64,000 nucleotides of DNA from Cyclobacteriaceae bacterium (GCA_020436165.1 JAGQYI010000002.1:62001-126000), one strand, 5' to 3'; shown: positions 7,248 to 16,632, counted from the first letter of the stretch. Notes: generated by a model from the sequence alone, not told the origin. Numbers and translations are program-made.

Positions 7248-10200
7248 TTAGTTATCTTCATTTTTTAGACGTTCGAAATAATCGTTTACCTCTTTTTTAT
7301 AATAGGGGTGCAATTTAGGAGGTATCGTTTTTATAAGTTCTATTTCTTTCTGTTTTTGTTTCAAATATTCTTCAAACGCCTTAGGCAATTCTTTTTCATA
7401 TTGAACGGCCGATTTGGATTCACGTTTGGTATCCAACTCTTGCTCTCTCATTGCTTTTTCAGCTTCGAGCAACCGGGTCAAAATTTGCTGCTGGCGATTC
7501 TGCAACTCCTTTGAAAGATTCTTGTTCACCAAGTCCAGCTCACTTTGCTCCATTTGCTTTTGCAAATTACCTAAGTTGCCAGGCTTATCCCCTTCTTTTT
7601 CTCCCAGTTTCTCTTCTGCTTCACGTAGCGCTTTACGTATCATTTCCTGCTTAGCTGCCAATTTAGCTAATTCTTCAGATAACTCTTTACCTGTTTTTCC
7701 ACTTTGTCTTAGTTCTCTAATCTGTTGGTTGAGTTGCTTTTGGAGCTCAGACATACCGGGCATGGGCTTTTGCTCATTCCCTTTAGGCTTGCCCATAGCA
7801 GAAGCCATGCTTTGTTGCATTTGGTCCAATACGTTTTCCAACATAAGGGCAAGGTTATTCATGGATGTCATGGAGAGTTGCTGATAGCCTACGGCTTTTG
7901 CCTGTTCTCTGTCGCGGATAGCAGAAGAGCTTTTTTCCAGTTGAGCATCCATTTCATTCAATTCCCGGGTTACAAAGGAAGAAAGAGCCATAACCCGATT
8001 GGCAAGCGCCAAAAGACTGTCCTTTATTATTTTGGAATCATCCTGAATTTTTAATTGCTCTTCTGAAAGCGCCACAAACTGAGGATTACTTTGATTAACG
8101 CCTCTGAATTCTTTCATCACACCTTCCTGATCATACGACAAGGTAATGAGGTTTGATAAAATGGCCCTTAGATTGGAAATATCTTCCTGCATTTGTTTCA
8201 TTTCAAGTGCAGCTCTCATGTCTTGAATTTTTTGTGCAAGCTGCTTCATATTTTTGCTTGAATTCTTTTGGTTTTGTGAAGATTTTTTCCTATTATTTTT
8301 GTCAAGATTATTTTTTGATTCTTCCATTTCATTTTTTATGGCCTCTTCTTCCCCTGATAAATCTTGAATAGAATTAGGTTGCTTTAACTCATTGTTTTTT
8401 TCTATTGCATCATCCAGTTCTTTTTGTAAATCTTCTAATTTATCCCTGACCTCATCTTGAGATTTTTTGATTTCGTCAATAGAGTTTTTCTTGTCTAGTG
8501 TTTCTTCAGCAAGATTATCTTGTTCTTTAGCCAGGTTATTGTAGTCTTGAGCAAGTTTCTCAAAGCTTTGCTCTAATTGTAATCGTTTAAACAGTTCAAG
8601 AGTTCGATCCAACTCTTCTTCAAGATTGATTTCTTTGTTCTGAAGCTTTTGTAAAAGTGACTGTACCTGGTCTGCATCAGCCTGCTCCTGTAAAAGCTTT
8701 TGAAGTTCATCATAAAGCTTACGGGTTTCTTCATCCATCAGGTTATTCATTAGATCTTGAAGCTGCTCTGCTTTTTTCTCTAACTCAGGACTAGGCTGTT
8801 GAAGCTCGTTGCGTTGCATGTTGAGCAGTTCGTTTTCTTTTTTAAACTCTTCAATTTGTTTCTCAAGGTTATCCCTGTCCTTCAGCAACTCCTTAATATT
8901 CTGTTTGTCTTCCCAGCTAAGTTCTTTTTTCCCTTTTATGTTTTCAATGGTTTTATCTAACCGGTCTCTTAATTCCTGCGCACTTTTATGCGATTTGAAT
9001 ATATTGGTTTTTTCAGAGGAAGAAGCCTTGTCCACCTTGTCTTCAAGTTCTTTCTTTGTAGGTATTTTAAGGTACATAGTTTGTGATTTAGCAGACTTTG
9101 TGCCATTAACTCTGTCATTATCAAATACTTGCAAGTAAAATTCCAGTTGATCACCAGGCTCTAAGTGCAGACTATCTAAAAGCCATTGTATAAAAACCTG
9201 CTGCTGATCTGTGCCTGCTTGAGTAGGCATCTTAACACTTTTAATAGCCTCATCAGCTTTTTGATAAAAGAGTCGAAGTTGGGAGATACCATGATCATCA
9301 GAAATTTCCCCGCCAATTGTAACGGAGCGGTAAAGCAGTGTATCCACAAAACTCTGCACCTGTATTTTAGGAGGCTCATCCTTAATGGCCGTAATGGCAT
9401 ACTCGATCTTACCCTTTTGAGCCGCATTGCCTGATTGAAGTAAGAAACCGTAAAACCCGGAATTTTTTACAACATGAGAAGCAGAAAAAGTGTTCTTGTT
9501 AGTTGGTGAAGTTAATGAAGAATCCGAATTATAATAGAAATAGGCTTTATCGGTATGTAGAGTTTTTAGGTACCACTCAATTTCTGAGCCTTCGGGTACT
9601 TCCAGTTCACCAACAGGATCAAGGTATTCTGCCTTTTTTCCCAAGTAGGCCGGGTATTTTATTTTGGCGGAAAGCAAATTAAGTGAAGGTCTCAACAAAA
9701 GGTTAATGGAATAGGTAGATGACGAATATCCGGCTGTTTCCAAATGGAATGTTTTAGACTGCTGAAGTTTGGGAAATGTTAACGTAAAATATCCGGAAGC
9801 GGAGGAAGCCATTTTTAACCGAGTATTCCCTTCAACATAATAAAGTTCTGATGGAATGGACTCTCCCTTTAGGTGTACAGTTAACAAGTAATCTTCATTT
9901 TGATATCCTTCAAGGGGTGAAATTATTTTGAACATGAATGGAGCAGCCGGAACAAACTCTTGCCGGAAATGAAGAACTCGTTTTGTACTAGAAATAAAAT
10001 CTTTAGGTGCTAATATGAGAAGTAGCAAGAACAGAAGAACAATGGGAACAAAAAACCGGATTGGGGTTTGTGTTTGTTTGGTATCAACAGCGTCCGTAAA
10101 CGTAATGTTCTCAAAAGAATGAGCTCTTTGCTGAAGGCTTGCCTGAATTAAAACATTCTCAGGGTTTTTTCTGGACAGCTCAAGAAAATTAAGAAGTTTG

Positions 10201-10463
10201 TCTCCGATGGAAGGGAAAAAAGAACCGATTTTGCGAGCGGCCTCATCGTCAGTTATGGAAGAATTGATCCTGATAATATGGACCAAGGGTGAGATAACAA
10301 AACGAATAAGAGTGATTAGTGAAGCAAGAAAAAAAACAGCAACAACAATGGTACGTGAAAAAGAACTAAGTTGGCCAATCCACTCCGTAATACTGGCTAA
10401 AAGCACTAAGCCAGAAAAGACAGATACCCAAATAATCAAGCCTTTGAGCAGTTGGATTCTCAA
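7248..10463 (-). CDS. DUF4175 family large membrane-anchored coiled-coil protein
   Basis: DUF4175-type protein with two to three N-terminal membrane segments (about residues 8-60 and 133-150), an Ig-like extracytoplasmic middle (about 170-470), then more than 500 residues of Gln/Glu/Lys-rich coiled coil (e.g. LEKQIEEFKKENELLNMQ) and a charged tail. The function is unknown; the build suggests an envelope scaffold. The annotated start is TTG at 10463, but the frame stays open upstream to a stop before 10535 and translates to residues (DSFHIEEKLHQFKVKSLRIQ) that look like a genuine DUF4175 N-terminus. No ATG or GTG exists there; CTG at 10518-10520 is the nearest candidate, so the true start may be up to 57 bp further out. 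It heads the block DUF4175-ATPase-ybeY-mnmG. Confidence 0.85.
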   Translation of the reverse strand: MRIQLLKGLIIWVSVFSGLVLLASITEWIGQLSSFSRTIVVAVFFLASLITLIRFVISPLVHIIRINSSITDDEAARKIGSFFPSIGDKLLNFLELSRKNPENVLIQASLQQRAHSFENITFTDAVDTKQTQTPIRFFVPIVLLFLLLLILAPKDFISSTKRVLHFRQEFVPAAPFMFKIISPLEGYQNEDYLLTVHLKGESIPSELYYVEGNTRLKMASSASGYFTLTFPKLQQSKTFHLETAGYSSSTYSINLLLRPSLNLLSAKIKYPAYLGKKAEYLDPVGELEVPEGSEIEWYLKTLHTDKAYFYYNSDSSLTSPTNKNTFSASHVVKNSGFYGFLLQSGNAAQKGKIEYAITAIKDEPPKIQVQSFVDTLLYRSVTIGGEISDDHGISQLRLFYQKADEAIKSVKMPTQAGTDQQQVFIQWLLDSLHLEPGDQLEFYLQVFDNDRVNGTKSAKSQTMYLKIPTKKELEDKVDKASSSEKTNIFKSHKSAQELRDRLDKTIENIKGKKELSWEDKQNIKELLKDRDNLEKQIEEFKKENELLNMQRNELQQPSPELEKKAEQLQDLMNNLMDEETRKLYDELQKLLQEQADADQVQSLLQKLQNKEINLEEELDRTLELFKRLQLEQSFEKLAQDYNNLAKEQDNLAEETLDKKNSIDEIKKSQDEVRDKLEDLQKELDDAIEKNNELKQPNSIQDLSGEEEAIKNEMEESKNNLDKNNRKKSSQNQKNSSKNMKQLAQKIQDMRAALEMKQMQEDISNLRAILSNLITLSYDQEGVMKEFRGVNQSNPQFVALSEEQLKIQDDSKIIKDSLLALANRVMALSSFVTRELNEMDAQLEKSSSAIRDREQAKAVGYQQLSMTSMNNLALMLENVLDQMQQSMASAMGKPKGNEQKPMPGMSELQKQLNQQIRELRQSGKTGKELSEELAKLAAKQEMIRKALREAEEKLGEKEGDKPGNLGNLQKQMEQSELDLVNKNLSKELQNRQQQILTRLLEAEKAMREQELDTKRESKSAVQYEKELPKAFEEYLKQKQKEIELIKTIPPKLHPYYKKEVNDYFERLKNEDN

Positions 10464-10564
10464 GGATTTGACCTTAAACTGATGAAGCTTTTCTTCGATA
10501 TGGAACGAATCTGTTTTCAGAACCTGATGTTTCTTCTAGTAAACGAAATTCCTTTAAAAGTGAT

Positions 10565-11329
10565 TTACAAATTTATTTCTAAAAATGTAGGACAATGATC
10601 AGAATGAACGACATGTTCCCTCAGGTCGGCATCTACGATTTTATTTTTTATAGAATCGCTCACCATTTGGTAGTCGATACGCCAGCCTTTGTTATTTTTT
10701 CTTGCATTGAAACGATACGTCCACCAGCTGTACCTGTCAGGTTCTGAATGAAGCGTTCGATACGAATCGGTAAAGCCACTTTCTATAAAAGAGCTTACCC
10801 AGGCACGTTCTTCCGGTAGAAAACCCGAATTTTTCTCGTTCCCTTTAGGATTGTGAATATCGATTTCTTTGTGTGCAATGTTGTAATCTCCGCAAATGAT
10901 GAGGTTGGGAATCTCCTTTTTTAGGTCATTGATATAATTTTGAAAATCATCGAGCCATGTCATTTTAAAAGCTTGCCTTTCGTCTCCACTTGTGCCTGAT
11001 GGCATATATACGGAAATAACGGAGCCACCATTATAATCAGCCCGAACTACGCGTCCTTCCAGATCGTATTTTTCGATACCGCAACCATACTCCACATGTT
11101 GTGGATCAATTTTAGAGAACAGAGCCACACCGCTATAACCAGGTTTTTCAGCGGGCATCCAGAATTGTTTATAACCCATTGCTTCTAATTTCGCTGTTTC
11201 AACCTGATCTTCCTTTGCCTTCAACTCCTGAATACACACTACATCAGGTTGCTCATCCTCGAACCATTCGAAAAGCCCTTTGTTTATAGCGGCTCTGATT
11301 CCATTTACATTATACGATATTATTCTCAT
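10565..11329 (-). CDS. xth: exodeoxyribonuclease III
   Basis: Xth/ExoA-type endonuclease-exonuclease-phosphatase enzyme that cuts DNA at abasic sites in base-excision repair. Catalytic landmarks are visible in order: N-terminal MRIISYNVNGIRAA, metal-binding Glu in CIQELKAKEDQV, active-site GDYNIAHKEIDIHNP, RYSWWTYR and C-terminal HSDHCPTFLEINL. At 254 residues it is full length. It is 11 bp downstream of a small conserved gene in the same orientation. Confidence 0.96.
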   Translation of the reverse strand: MRIISYNVNGIRAAINKGLFEWFEDEQPDVVCIQELKAKEDQVETAKLEAMGYKQFWMPAEKPGYSGVALFSKIDPQHVEYGCGIEKYDLEGRVVRADYNGGSVISVYMPSGTSGDERQAFKMTWLDDFQNYINDLKKEIPNLIICGDYNIAHKEIDIHNPKGNEKNSGFLPEERAWVSSFIESGFTDSYRTLHSEPDRYSWWTYRFNARKNNKGWRIDYQMVSDSIKNKIVDADLREHVVHSDHCPTFLEINL

Positions 11330-11340
11330 GGGTAATTTTA

Positions 11341-11700
11341 TTAAAGTTCAAGTTTAATTTCAGATGTAAAATACTCCAAAATATGCATTTTGAGTAATTG
11401 CTCCTGTTCAAGGAGGTCGAAATGAGGTAGTTGTTTTACATTTTTCCAGTGCGGCCATCCGTCTTCATCAAGACCTTCCAATACGTAGTATCCGGAAGAA
11501 CTCAATACCTTGCATATAGCAATATGCATTAAGTCCTGCTTTTGCTCTTTGCTAAATTCGAGCGTACCCTTTCCCAGCTCTTGCACTCCTATAAGTAACA
11601 GAACGGCATTTAAATCTTTCGGTTTTTTACCGATAATGTCTTTTAGCTTTAACCGAAGCTTCTGCCAGTTACGCTCCAGTTCAAGATCTTTTTTATACAT
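11341..11700 (-). CDS. small conserved hypothetical protein
   Basis: A 119-residue soluble protein starting MYKKDLELERNWQKL. I chose the ATG at 11700, which overlaps the end of the upstream gene (ATGTATAA), over an ATG 10 codons earlier that lies deep in that gene. It is rich in Leu/Glu/Lys, has no signal peptide and contains the stretch LLIGVQELGKG. I recognise a Bacteroidota family look but no function. It is probably co-transcribed with the carboxymuconolactone-decarboxylase-like gene and xth. Confidence 0.75.
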   Translation of the reverse strand: MYKKDLELERNWQKLRLKLKDIIGKKPKDLNAVLLLIGVQELGKGTLEFSKEQKQDLMHIAICKVLSSSGYYVLEGLDEDGWPHWKNVKQLPHFDLLEQEQLLKMHILEYFTSEIKLEL

Positions 11701-12040
11701 AATGTTTGTCCAGCTCTTCCCAGTATTCAACCGCCCTGCGCAAATGAGGAATCACAATGGTTCCACCCACAATATTGGCGACCGAGAAAGCCTCAAAAAG
11801 TTGTTCGGTTGTTACATTTAGTTGCTTGCATTTTTCAAGATGGTATTTTATACAATCGTCACAGCGAAGCACCATAGAGGCAACAAGGCCCAAAAGCTCT
11901 TTGGTTTTGGAGTCGAGAGTCCCTTCCTTATAGGTGTTGGTGTCCAGGTTAAACAGGCGCTTGATGACCAGGTTGTCCTGGGCCATAATCTTATCGTTCA
12001 TTTTTTGACGATACTCATTGAATTCTTCAACGGGGTTCAT
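11693..12040 (-). CDS. carboxymuconolactone decarboxylase (AhpD-like) family protein
   Basis: A 115-residue all-helical protein with the family redox motif CDDCIKYHL (CxxCxxxH, about residue 65), as in AhpD-type peroxidase partners and gamma-carboxymuconolactone decarboxylases; the Cys pair favours a peroxidase/disulfide role. The start is taken as the ATG giving MNPVEEFNEY at 12040. A longer version begins at 12070, but a promoter -7 box (TATATTTG, minus, 12068-12075) overlaps that start, so transcription would begin downstream of it. The gene is divergent from comF. Confidence 0.88.
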   Translation of the reverse strand: MNPVEEFNEYRQKMNDKIMAQDNLVIKRLFNLDTNTYKEGTLDSKTKELLGLVASMVLRCDDCIKYHLEKCKQLNVTTEQLFEAFSVANIVGGTIVIPHLRRAVEYWEELDKHYV

Positions 12041-12067
12041 TTTATAAGAATTTAAATAGCAGTTTGA

Positions 12068-12075
12068 CAAATATA
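12068..12075 (-). promoter_or_regulatory. promoter -7 box for the AhpD-like gene
   Basis: TATATTTG on the minus strand fits the Bacteroidota -7 element TAnnTTTG. No clear TTTG lies 19 bp upstream, so it is only a half match. The implied transcript start (near 12062) leaves a 20-odd-base leader before the ATG at 12040. Confidence 0.45.
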
Positions 12076-12123
12076 GTTTGCTCTTCAGTTTTTATTCTTT
12101 AATAGAATCACATAACTTGTTCC

Positions 12124-12801
12124 ATGTTTAAAAGTTTCTCAGACATCACGAATCTGGTTTTTCCCAAAGTATGCCCAGGGTGTAACCGGCCGTTGGTAAA
12201 GGAAGAAGAAGAGCTATGTATACATTGTTTGGTAGACTTACCCATAAGATTACATCTGAAAAGCAATGAATTAATGCAGCGATTTTACGGGCGTGTACCT
12301 CTTACCGAAGCTCATGCCTTTCTTTTTTTCAAGAGAAAAGGAATTACCCAAAAACTGCTTCATGAAATCAAGTATAATGGAAATCAGAAGTTGGCAATTG
12401 ATCTCGGAAAAACGTTTGGCGAGAATTGTGTTAAAGAGAGGCTTTTCCAATCAATAGATTTGATCATTCCTGTTCCATTGCACAAAAGCAAATACAGACT
12501 CAGAGGGTATAATCAAAGTGAACTGATCGCAATGGGAATGGCAGATAAGCTTGGAGCGGAATTAGATACAGCAGCTGTGGTTCGTTCTGTTAAGACCTCA
12601 ACACAAACCAAAAAATCTCGCTCGGAGCGGTGGAAAAATGTGAGTGAAATATTTAAAGCAAACACAAACCGGCTCAAAGGAAGACATGTTTTGGTTGTTG
12701 ATGATGTGGTGACAACAGGTGCTACCCTGGAAAGTTGTGCTCAAAGTATTTTAGACGCAGGAGCCTTAGATGTAAGTATTGCCTGCCTGGCATTGGCATG
12801 A
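12124..12801 (+). CDS. comF: ComF family phosphoribosyltransferase-like protein
   Basis: ComF/GntX-type protein of 225 residues. An N-terminal zinc ribbon has Cys at 17, 20, 32 and 35 (CPGC and CIHC), and the C-terminal half is a type I phosphoribosyltransferase fold with the PRPP loop VLVVDDVVTTGAT near residue 190. Family members are linked to DNA uptake; other competence genes are not in this window. KYRLRGYNQSELIA is the other conserved ComF block. It ends at a strong bidirectional terminator shared with the gldJ-like gene. Confidence 0.92.
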   Translation: MFKSFSDITNLVFPKVCPGCNRPLVKEEEELCIHCLVDLPIRLHLKSNELMQRFYGRVPLTEAHAFLFFKRKGITQKLLHEIKYNGNQKLAIDLGKTFGENCVKERLFQSIDLIIPVPLHKSKYRLRGYNQSELIAMGMADKLGAELDTAAVVRSVKTSTQTKKSRSERWKNVSEIFKANTNRLKGRHVLVVDDVVTTGATLESCAQSILDAGALDVSIACLALA

Positions 12802-12830
12802 TAATTTATCATTTCTGGTTAAAATAAAAA

Positions 12831-12850
12831 AGGCGCTCCGATGAGCGCCT
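12831..12850. terminator. bidirectional rho-independent terminator
   Basis: Stem AGGCGCTC / GAGCGCCT (8 bp) around a CGAT loop, with A-rich sequence on the left and a T-rich run on the right, so it can end comF from the left and the GldJ-type gene from the right. Confidence 0.88.
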
Positions 12851-12876
12851 CTGTTATTTTTAGTTAATGAATTTCT

Positions 12877-14097
12877 CTAGTAGTTAGATCCGGCCCTGAT
12901 CATGGCACAACGGAAACCAATGGTTGCTGTTGCAGAGTCTTCGTCCAAATACCTGCGGGTACCAGGGGATAGCCAATATGCTACATCTTTCCAGGAACCA
13001 CCTTTGTAAACTCTTGATCGGTTTGAGATCAATTGCTTCTGAGGATCGTATTTATCAACGGGATCAAGAAAATCGTCTCTACGCATAGGGTTAAGATCAT
13101 CCATATCCTGGAACGACATAGGACGGTACAAGTCTTGTACCCATTCGTTTACGTTACCAGCCATATTGTACAGACCATAATCGTTAGGGGGGTATTCGTA
13201 AACATAGGCTGTAATCATTGCCCCATCATTCAACTTACCGGCAATACCTGCATAGTCACCACGACCTCTTTTAAAATTGGCCAGAAAATATCCCATTTCT
13301 TTTCCGTAAGGATTACGCAAAGCGTGACCATCCCAAGGATAAAGACGCTGGTGTGTTTGGTTTTCATCCAACCACTGAGTACCGATAAGCGCTTGTGCAG
13401 CATATTCCCACTCAGCTTCCGAAGGAAGTCGGTAATCCGGAAGTACTATGCCAGATTCCAAAGGAATACGGCCATCCGATTCTGCCTGCGCCATAACATC
13501 AGGATCCCAATCGCCATTGTCAATAGCAGCTTGCTCCAGACCCATATTTACAGCATTGGTCCTCCATTTTGCATAATCGTTGGCTTGTCTCCAGCTAACA
13601 CCTACTACAGGGAAATAGCGGAAACCAGGATATTTTAAATAATGGCTTGAATAAGGATCGTTAAAAGCTAGTCGCTCTTTCCACACATCCTCATCTGGAT
13701 TAATTGTTTCTTTAAAAGCTGCCGAGGAGTCGGAGTTGTTCACATAGAACATATACTCCAGCCAGTGAATATTGGCAACCTCAGTTTCATCCATGTAAAA
13801 GGAGGCAACAGTAACTGTTCTTTCAAGGTTATCTCTCGAAAGCATAATATCTTCTTCGAAAGAACCCAAAGTCATTCTACCACCTTCTATAAATACAAGG
13901 TTTGGTCCTTCAGGTTGGCCATGGAATGGGTGAACCATAAATGAAGAGTCTTCATTATATGCCAAACCAGTAGCTGTACTTACCGAACCGGGATATTCGC
14001 TGGTAGGTTGGCTACCTCTTCTACCACAAGCCGTGAAAACTAAAGCAGAAACGCTTAAAAACGCTAAGGCTTTAGAAAAACCAAATAGTGATCTCAT
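12877..14097 (-). CDS. gldJ: gliding motility / T9SS lipoprotein, GldJ-type (SUMF1 fold)
   Basis: A lipoprotein with signal MRSLFGFSKALAFLSVSALVFTAC (lipobox FTAC; written here in part as SVSALVFTAC) and a formylglycine-generating-enzyme-like SUMF1 domain from about residue 60: GPNLVFIEGGRMTLGSF, LPSEAEWEYAA, YNMAGNVNEWVQD, VYKGGSWKD and a terminal TIGFRCA. GldJ and GldK are the two SUMF1-fold lipoproteins of the gliding/type IX secretion machinery. The STATGL segment after the lipid anchor and the absence of gldLMN downstream favour GldJ. The ATG at 14097 is preferred because the longer frame to 14172 would bury the signal peptide. It stands alone, divergent from a TPR gene. Confidence 0.75.
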   Translation of the reverse strand: MRSLFGFSKALAFLSVSALVFTACGRRGSQPTSEYPGSVSTATGLAYNEDSSFMVHPFHGQPEGPNLVFIEGGRMTLGSFEEDIMLSRDNLERTVTVASFYMDETEVANIHWLEYMFYVNNSDSSAAFKETINPDEDVWKERLAFNDPYSSHYLKYPGFRYFPVVGVSWRQANDYAKWRTNAVNMGLEQAAIDNGDWDPDVMAQAESDGRIPLESGIVLPDYRLPSEAEWEYAAQALIGTQWLDENQTHQRLYPWDGHALRNPYGKEMGYFLANFKRGRGDYAGIAGKLNDGAMITAYVYEYPPNDYGLYNMAGNVNEWVQDLYRPMSFQDMDDLNPMRRDDFLDPVDKYDPQKQLISNRSRVYKGGSWKDVAYWLSPGTRRYLDEDSATATIGFRCAMIRAGSNY

Positions 14098-14436
14098 ACA
14101 AAGTATTTTTTTAATCAAAATTGTTTTCTCATTCAGTTGATCCAAGTGCCATAGTGACACTTTGGGGCACAAGTTAATGCATTCAATAGTAACCTACAAA
14201 CGCATTATGCACCTATTTAATTGTCAAAGAAAAAGCAAAATACCATTTAAGTACAACAAATGCTCAAAATTTGATGAAAAAATATGCTTTTTGAGCCAAT
14301 TAACGTAAAAATATAGGGTATTACCAGCCATATGGAAGTGATTAAAGAAATAAGGTGCTTGCGACTACTGATTTTAGGACTACTTTTGAAAACAATGGAT
14401 CATTCTTAATATAAAAAGGAAAAGGCAAGAAAGAAT
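14098..14436. promoter_or_regulatory. divergent intergenic region with a promoter for the TPR gene
   Basis: This 339-bp AT-rich gap separates the GldJ-type gene (leftward) from a TPR gene (rightward). A good rightward promoter is TTG at 14359-14361, 19 bp, TACTTTTG at 14381-14388, matching the Bacteroidota -33/-7 pattern; the transcript would have a leader of about 40 bases. No convincing leftward promoter or small gene was found. Confidence 0.6.
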
Positions 14437-15582
14437 ATGCTCACAGGTTCAAAAAAAACGATTGGTTTGTGGCTTCTATTTTGTGTAACGTTGGCGGCAT
14501 CAGTACATGCACAGAACGATTCTCCGGCAATAGAAAATGCCAGAAAGCAAATAGAGTCTCAGAATTACGATGGAGCCTACTCCACACTAACTGCAGCTAT
14601 TAGAGAAAACCCCAACAGCCCTGATCTTTACTACGAACGCGGCAAACTACGCTTTCTTTTGCAGGATTATTATGGAGCCGCAGGTGATTTTGGTTTTGCG
14701 GTTGAGCTAGACTCAACTTTTGCCGATGCCTACAACCAAAGAGGGCTGGCCATTCATTACAATGGAGATCCTGAACTGGCGCTGGAAGATTTTGATGTTG
14801 CCATTAAGCTTAAGCCGGATTTTGCTGATGCATATTCCAACCGCGGCTTTGCCCTATATGCGTTGGGAGATAATGAAAATGCTTACTTTGATTTTTCAAA
14901 AGCCATAGAAATTGAACCAACGAACTCGGACCTGTATTATAATCGTGGTTTTGTTCGGTTGGACCTTGGTGAGTTTGTTGGCGCCATTGACGATTTTAAC
15001 AAATCGATAAGTCTTGACTCACTCGATGCAGAAGCGTTTAAACTAAGAGCAGATGCTGAATACCAAATAGGTGCGCTTGATGCTTCATTGAGCGATTATT
15101 CGCAATCCATTTTATTGGATTCATTGGATGAAGTGAAATTTGCCAGCAGAGCTTTGGTATATAGTGAAATGGAAAAATATGAGGAGTCGATTAATGATTA
15201 TACCAAAGCCATTGAGCTGTACGAAGAAGAATATGAACCGGGACCGGAACTCTATAATTTAAGAGGTGTGGTTTACTATACTGCTCAAAAGTATGATGAA
15301 GCAATAGATGATTATACAACCGCAATATCCATTGAACCATCAGCTCCGCTTTTGTATGAAAACAGGGCAGCAGCCTATTTTGATAAGGGAAAGTTCCCTG
15401 ATTCGGAACAGGATTACTCCGTTGCAATAGATTTGGATCCGGAGGACCCGGAAAACTACTATTTTAGATCGCAGGCAAAATTTGAACAAGGTAACAAATT
15501 GGATGGATGCCTTGATTTGAAAAAGGCAGTTGAAATGGGATTAACGGATGCCAGAAAAGAATTAAAAGACAAATGTAAATAA
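14437..15582 (+). CDS. exported tetratricopeptide-repeat protein
   Basis: A 381-residue protein made of a signal peptide (cleavage after ASVHAQ, residue 26) and roughly nine to ten tandem 34-residue TPRs with the canonical pattern, e.g. ADAYNQRGLAIHYNGDPELA and ADAYSNRGFALYALGD. TPR arrays bind other proteins; an exported one may organise envelope complexes. No enzyme domain is attached. The ROK kinase follows after 14 bp and could be in the same transcript. Confidence 0.9.
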   Translation: MLTGSKKTIGLWLLFCVTLAASVHAQNDSPAIENARKQIESQNYDGAYSTLTAAIRENPNSPDLYYERGKLRFLLQDYYGAAGDFGFAVELDSTFADAYNQRGLAIHYNGDPELALEDFDVAIKLKPDFADAYSNRGFALYALGDNENAYFDFSKAIEIEPTNSDLYYNRGFVRLDLGEFVGAIDDFNKSISLDSLDAEAFKLRADAEYQIGALDASLSDYSQSILLDSLDEVKFASRALVYSEMEKYEESINDYTKAIELYEEEYEPGPELYNLRGVVYYTAQKYDEAIDDYTTAISIEPSAPLLYENRAAAYFDKGKFPDSEQDYSVAIDLDPEDPENYYFRSQAKFEQGNKLDGCLDLKKAVEMGLTDARKELKDKCK

Positions 15583-15596
15583 AGCGAAGAAGGATT

Positions 15597-16574
15597 ATGC
15601 AAGAGGTTGTGCTAGGAATAGATATTGGAGGAACCAATTCAAAATTTGGTTTTGTAACCCATGATGGTGAGTTGCTGGAAGAAGGAACATGCAAAACTAA
15701 AGGCCACCCTGATTTTAAAGAGTTTTTAGATCACCTTTTCTCCCATATAGATGAGGCCAGGAAAAAACTTCCTGAACACACATTGGTGGGTGTAGGCATT
15801 GGAGCTCCCAATGGGAACTACTACAATGGGACTATTGAAGACGCGCCAAACCTTGAGTGGAAAGGAACGGTTCCGTTTGTTGATGAACTCAAAAAAAGAT
15901 TTAAAGAAGATATTCCCGTTGTTTTAACCAACGATGCCAATGCTGCAGCCATTGGTGAAATGACCTTTGGCGGGGCAAAGGGAATGAAGGATTTTATCGT
16001 ATTTACTTTAGGTACAGGTTTGGGTAGTGGAATTGTTGCCAATGGCCAATTAATTTATGGCCACGATGGATTTGCCGGAGAAATTGGCCATACCCTGGTA
16101 AATGTTTTCGGAAGGACGTGTGGTTGTGGAAGAAAAGGATGTCTGGAGACTTACGTTTCTGCAACAGGTATAAAACGAACGGTTTATAAGCTTTTAGCTG
16201 ATTACCTGTGTGAAAGTGAACTAAGAGATGTGCCTTTCAATGATCTTTCTGGAAGAATGATTACAGAGGCCGCTTTGCGAGGAGATTTTATTGCGGTTCA
16301 GGCATTTGAATACACCGGAAGAATACTGGGAATGAAATTGGCGGATACCGTGGCGCACTTTAGCCCGGAGGCAATTTTCCTTTTTGGAGGGCTTGTAAAC
16401 GCAGGCGATCACTTGATGAAGCCGGCTAAGTTCCACATGGAGGACAACATGATGCGTAACTTTAAAGGAAAGGTAAAACTTCTGGTTTCCGGCTTGCAAA
16501 ACAAAAATGCAGCGGTTCTGGGCGCAAGCGCACTTATTTGGGAAAAACTTCATAAAGAAAGACGAGCAACATAG
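15597..16574 (+). CDS. ROK family sugar kinase (glucokinase-like)
   Basis: A 325-residue ROK-family kinase of the polypeptide glucokinase kind. The ATP/phosphate-1 motif is GIDIGGTNSKFGF at residue 7, the catalytic Asp lies in TNDANAAAIGE, and the zinc-binding ROK signature is CGCGRKGCLE near residue 181. Family members phosphorylate glucose, N-acetylglucosamine or similar hexoses in the cytoplasm; the exact sugar cannot be read from sequence. No DNA-binding domain is present, so it is an enzyme, not a repressor. Confidence 0.92.
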   Translation: MQEVVLGIDIGGTNSKFGFVTHDGELLEEGTCKTKGHPDFKEFLDHLFSHIDEARKKLPEHTLVGVGIGAPNGNYYNGTIEDAPNLEWKGTVPFVDELKKRFKEDIPVVLTNDANAAAIGEMTFGGAKGMKDFIVFTLGTGLGSGIVANGQLIYGHDGFAGEIGHTLVNVFGRTCGCGRKGCLETYVSATGIKRTVYKLLADYLCESELRDVPFNDLSGRMITEAALRGDFIAVQAFEYTGRILGMKLADTVAHFSPEAIFLFGGLVNAGDHLMKPAKFHMEDNMMRNFKGKVKLLVSGLQNKNAAVLGASALIWEKLHKERRAT

Positions 16575-16632
16575 CGAACAAAACCGCACGCGCTATTCTC
16601 ATCCAAAAGCAAGAAAATATGTATATTAGGAT

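Noticed and set aside
7414..7884. 156-codon rightward frame inside DUF4175
   Set aside because: It is an artefact of the Gln/Leu-rich coiled-coil on the other strand.
13033..13638. 201-codon frame antisense to the GldJ-type gene
   Set aside because: It mirrors a strongly supported gene; its composition is not protein-like.
12877..14097. Sulfatase-modifying (formylglycine-generating) enzyme
   Set aside because: The lipoprotein signal and gliding-lipoprotein layout fit GldJ/GldK; no sulfatase gene is near.
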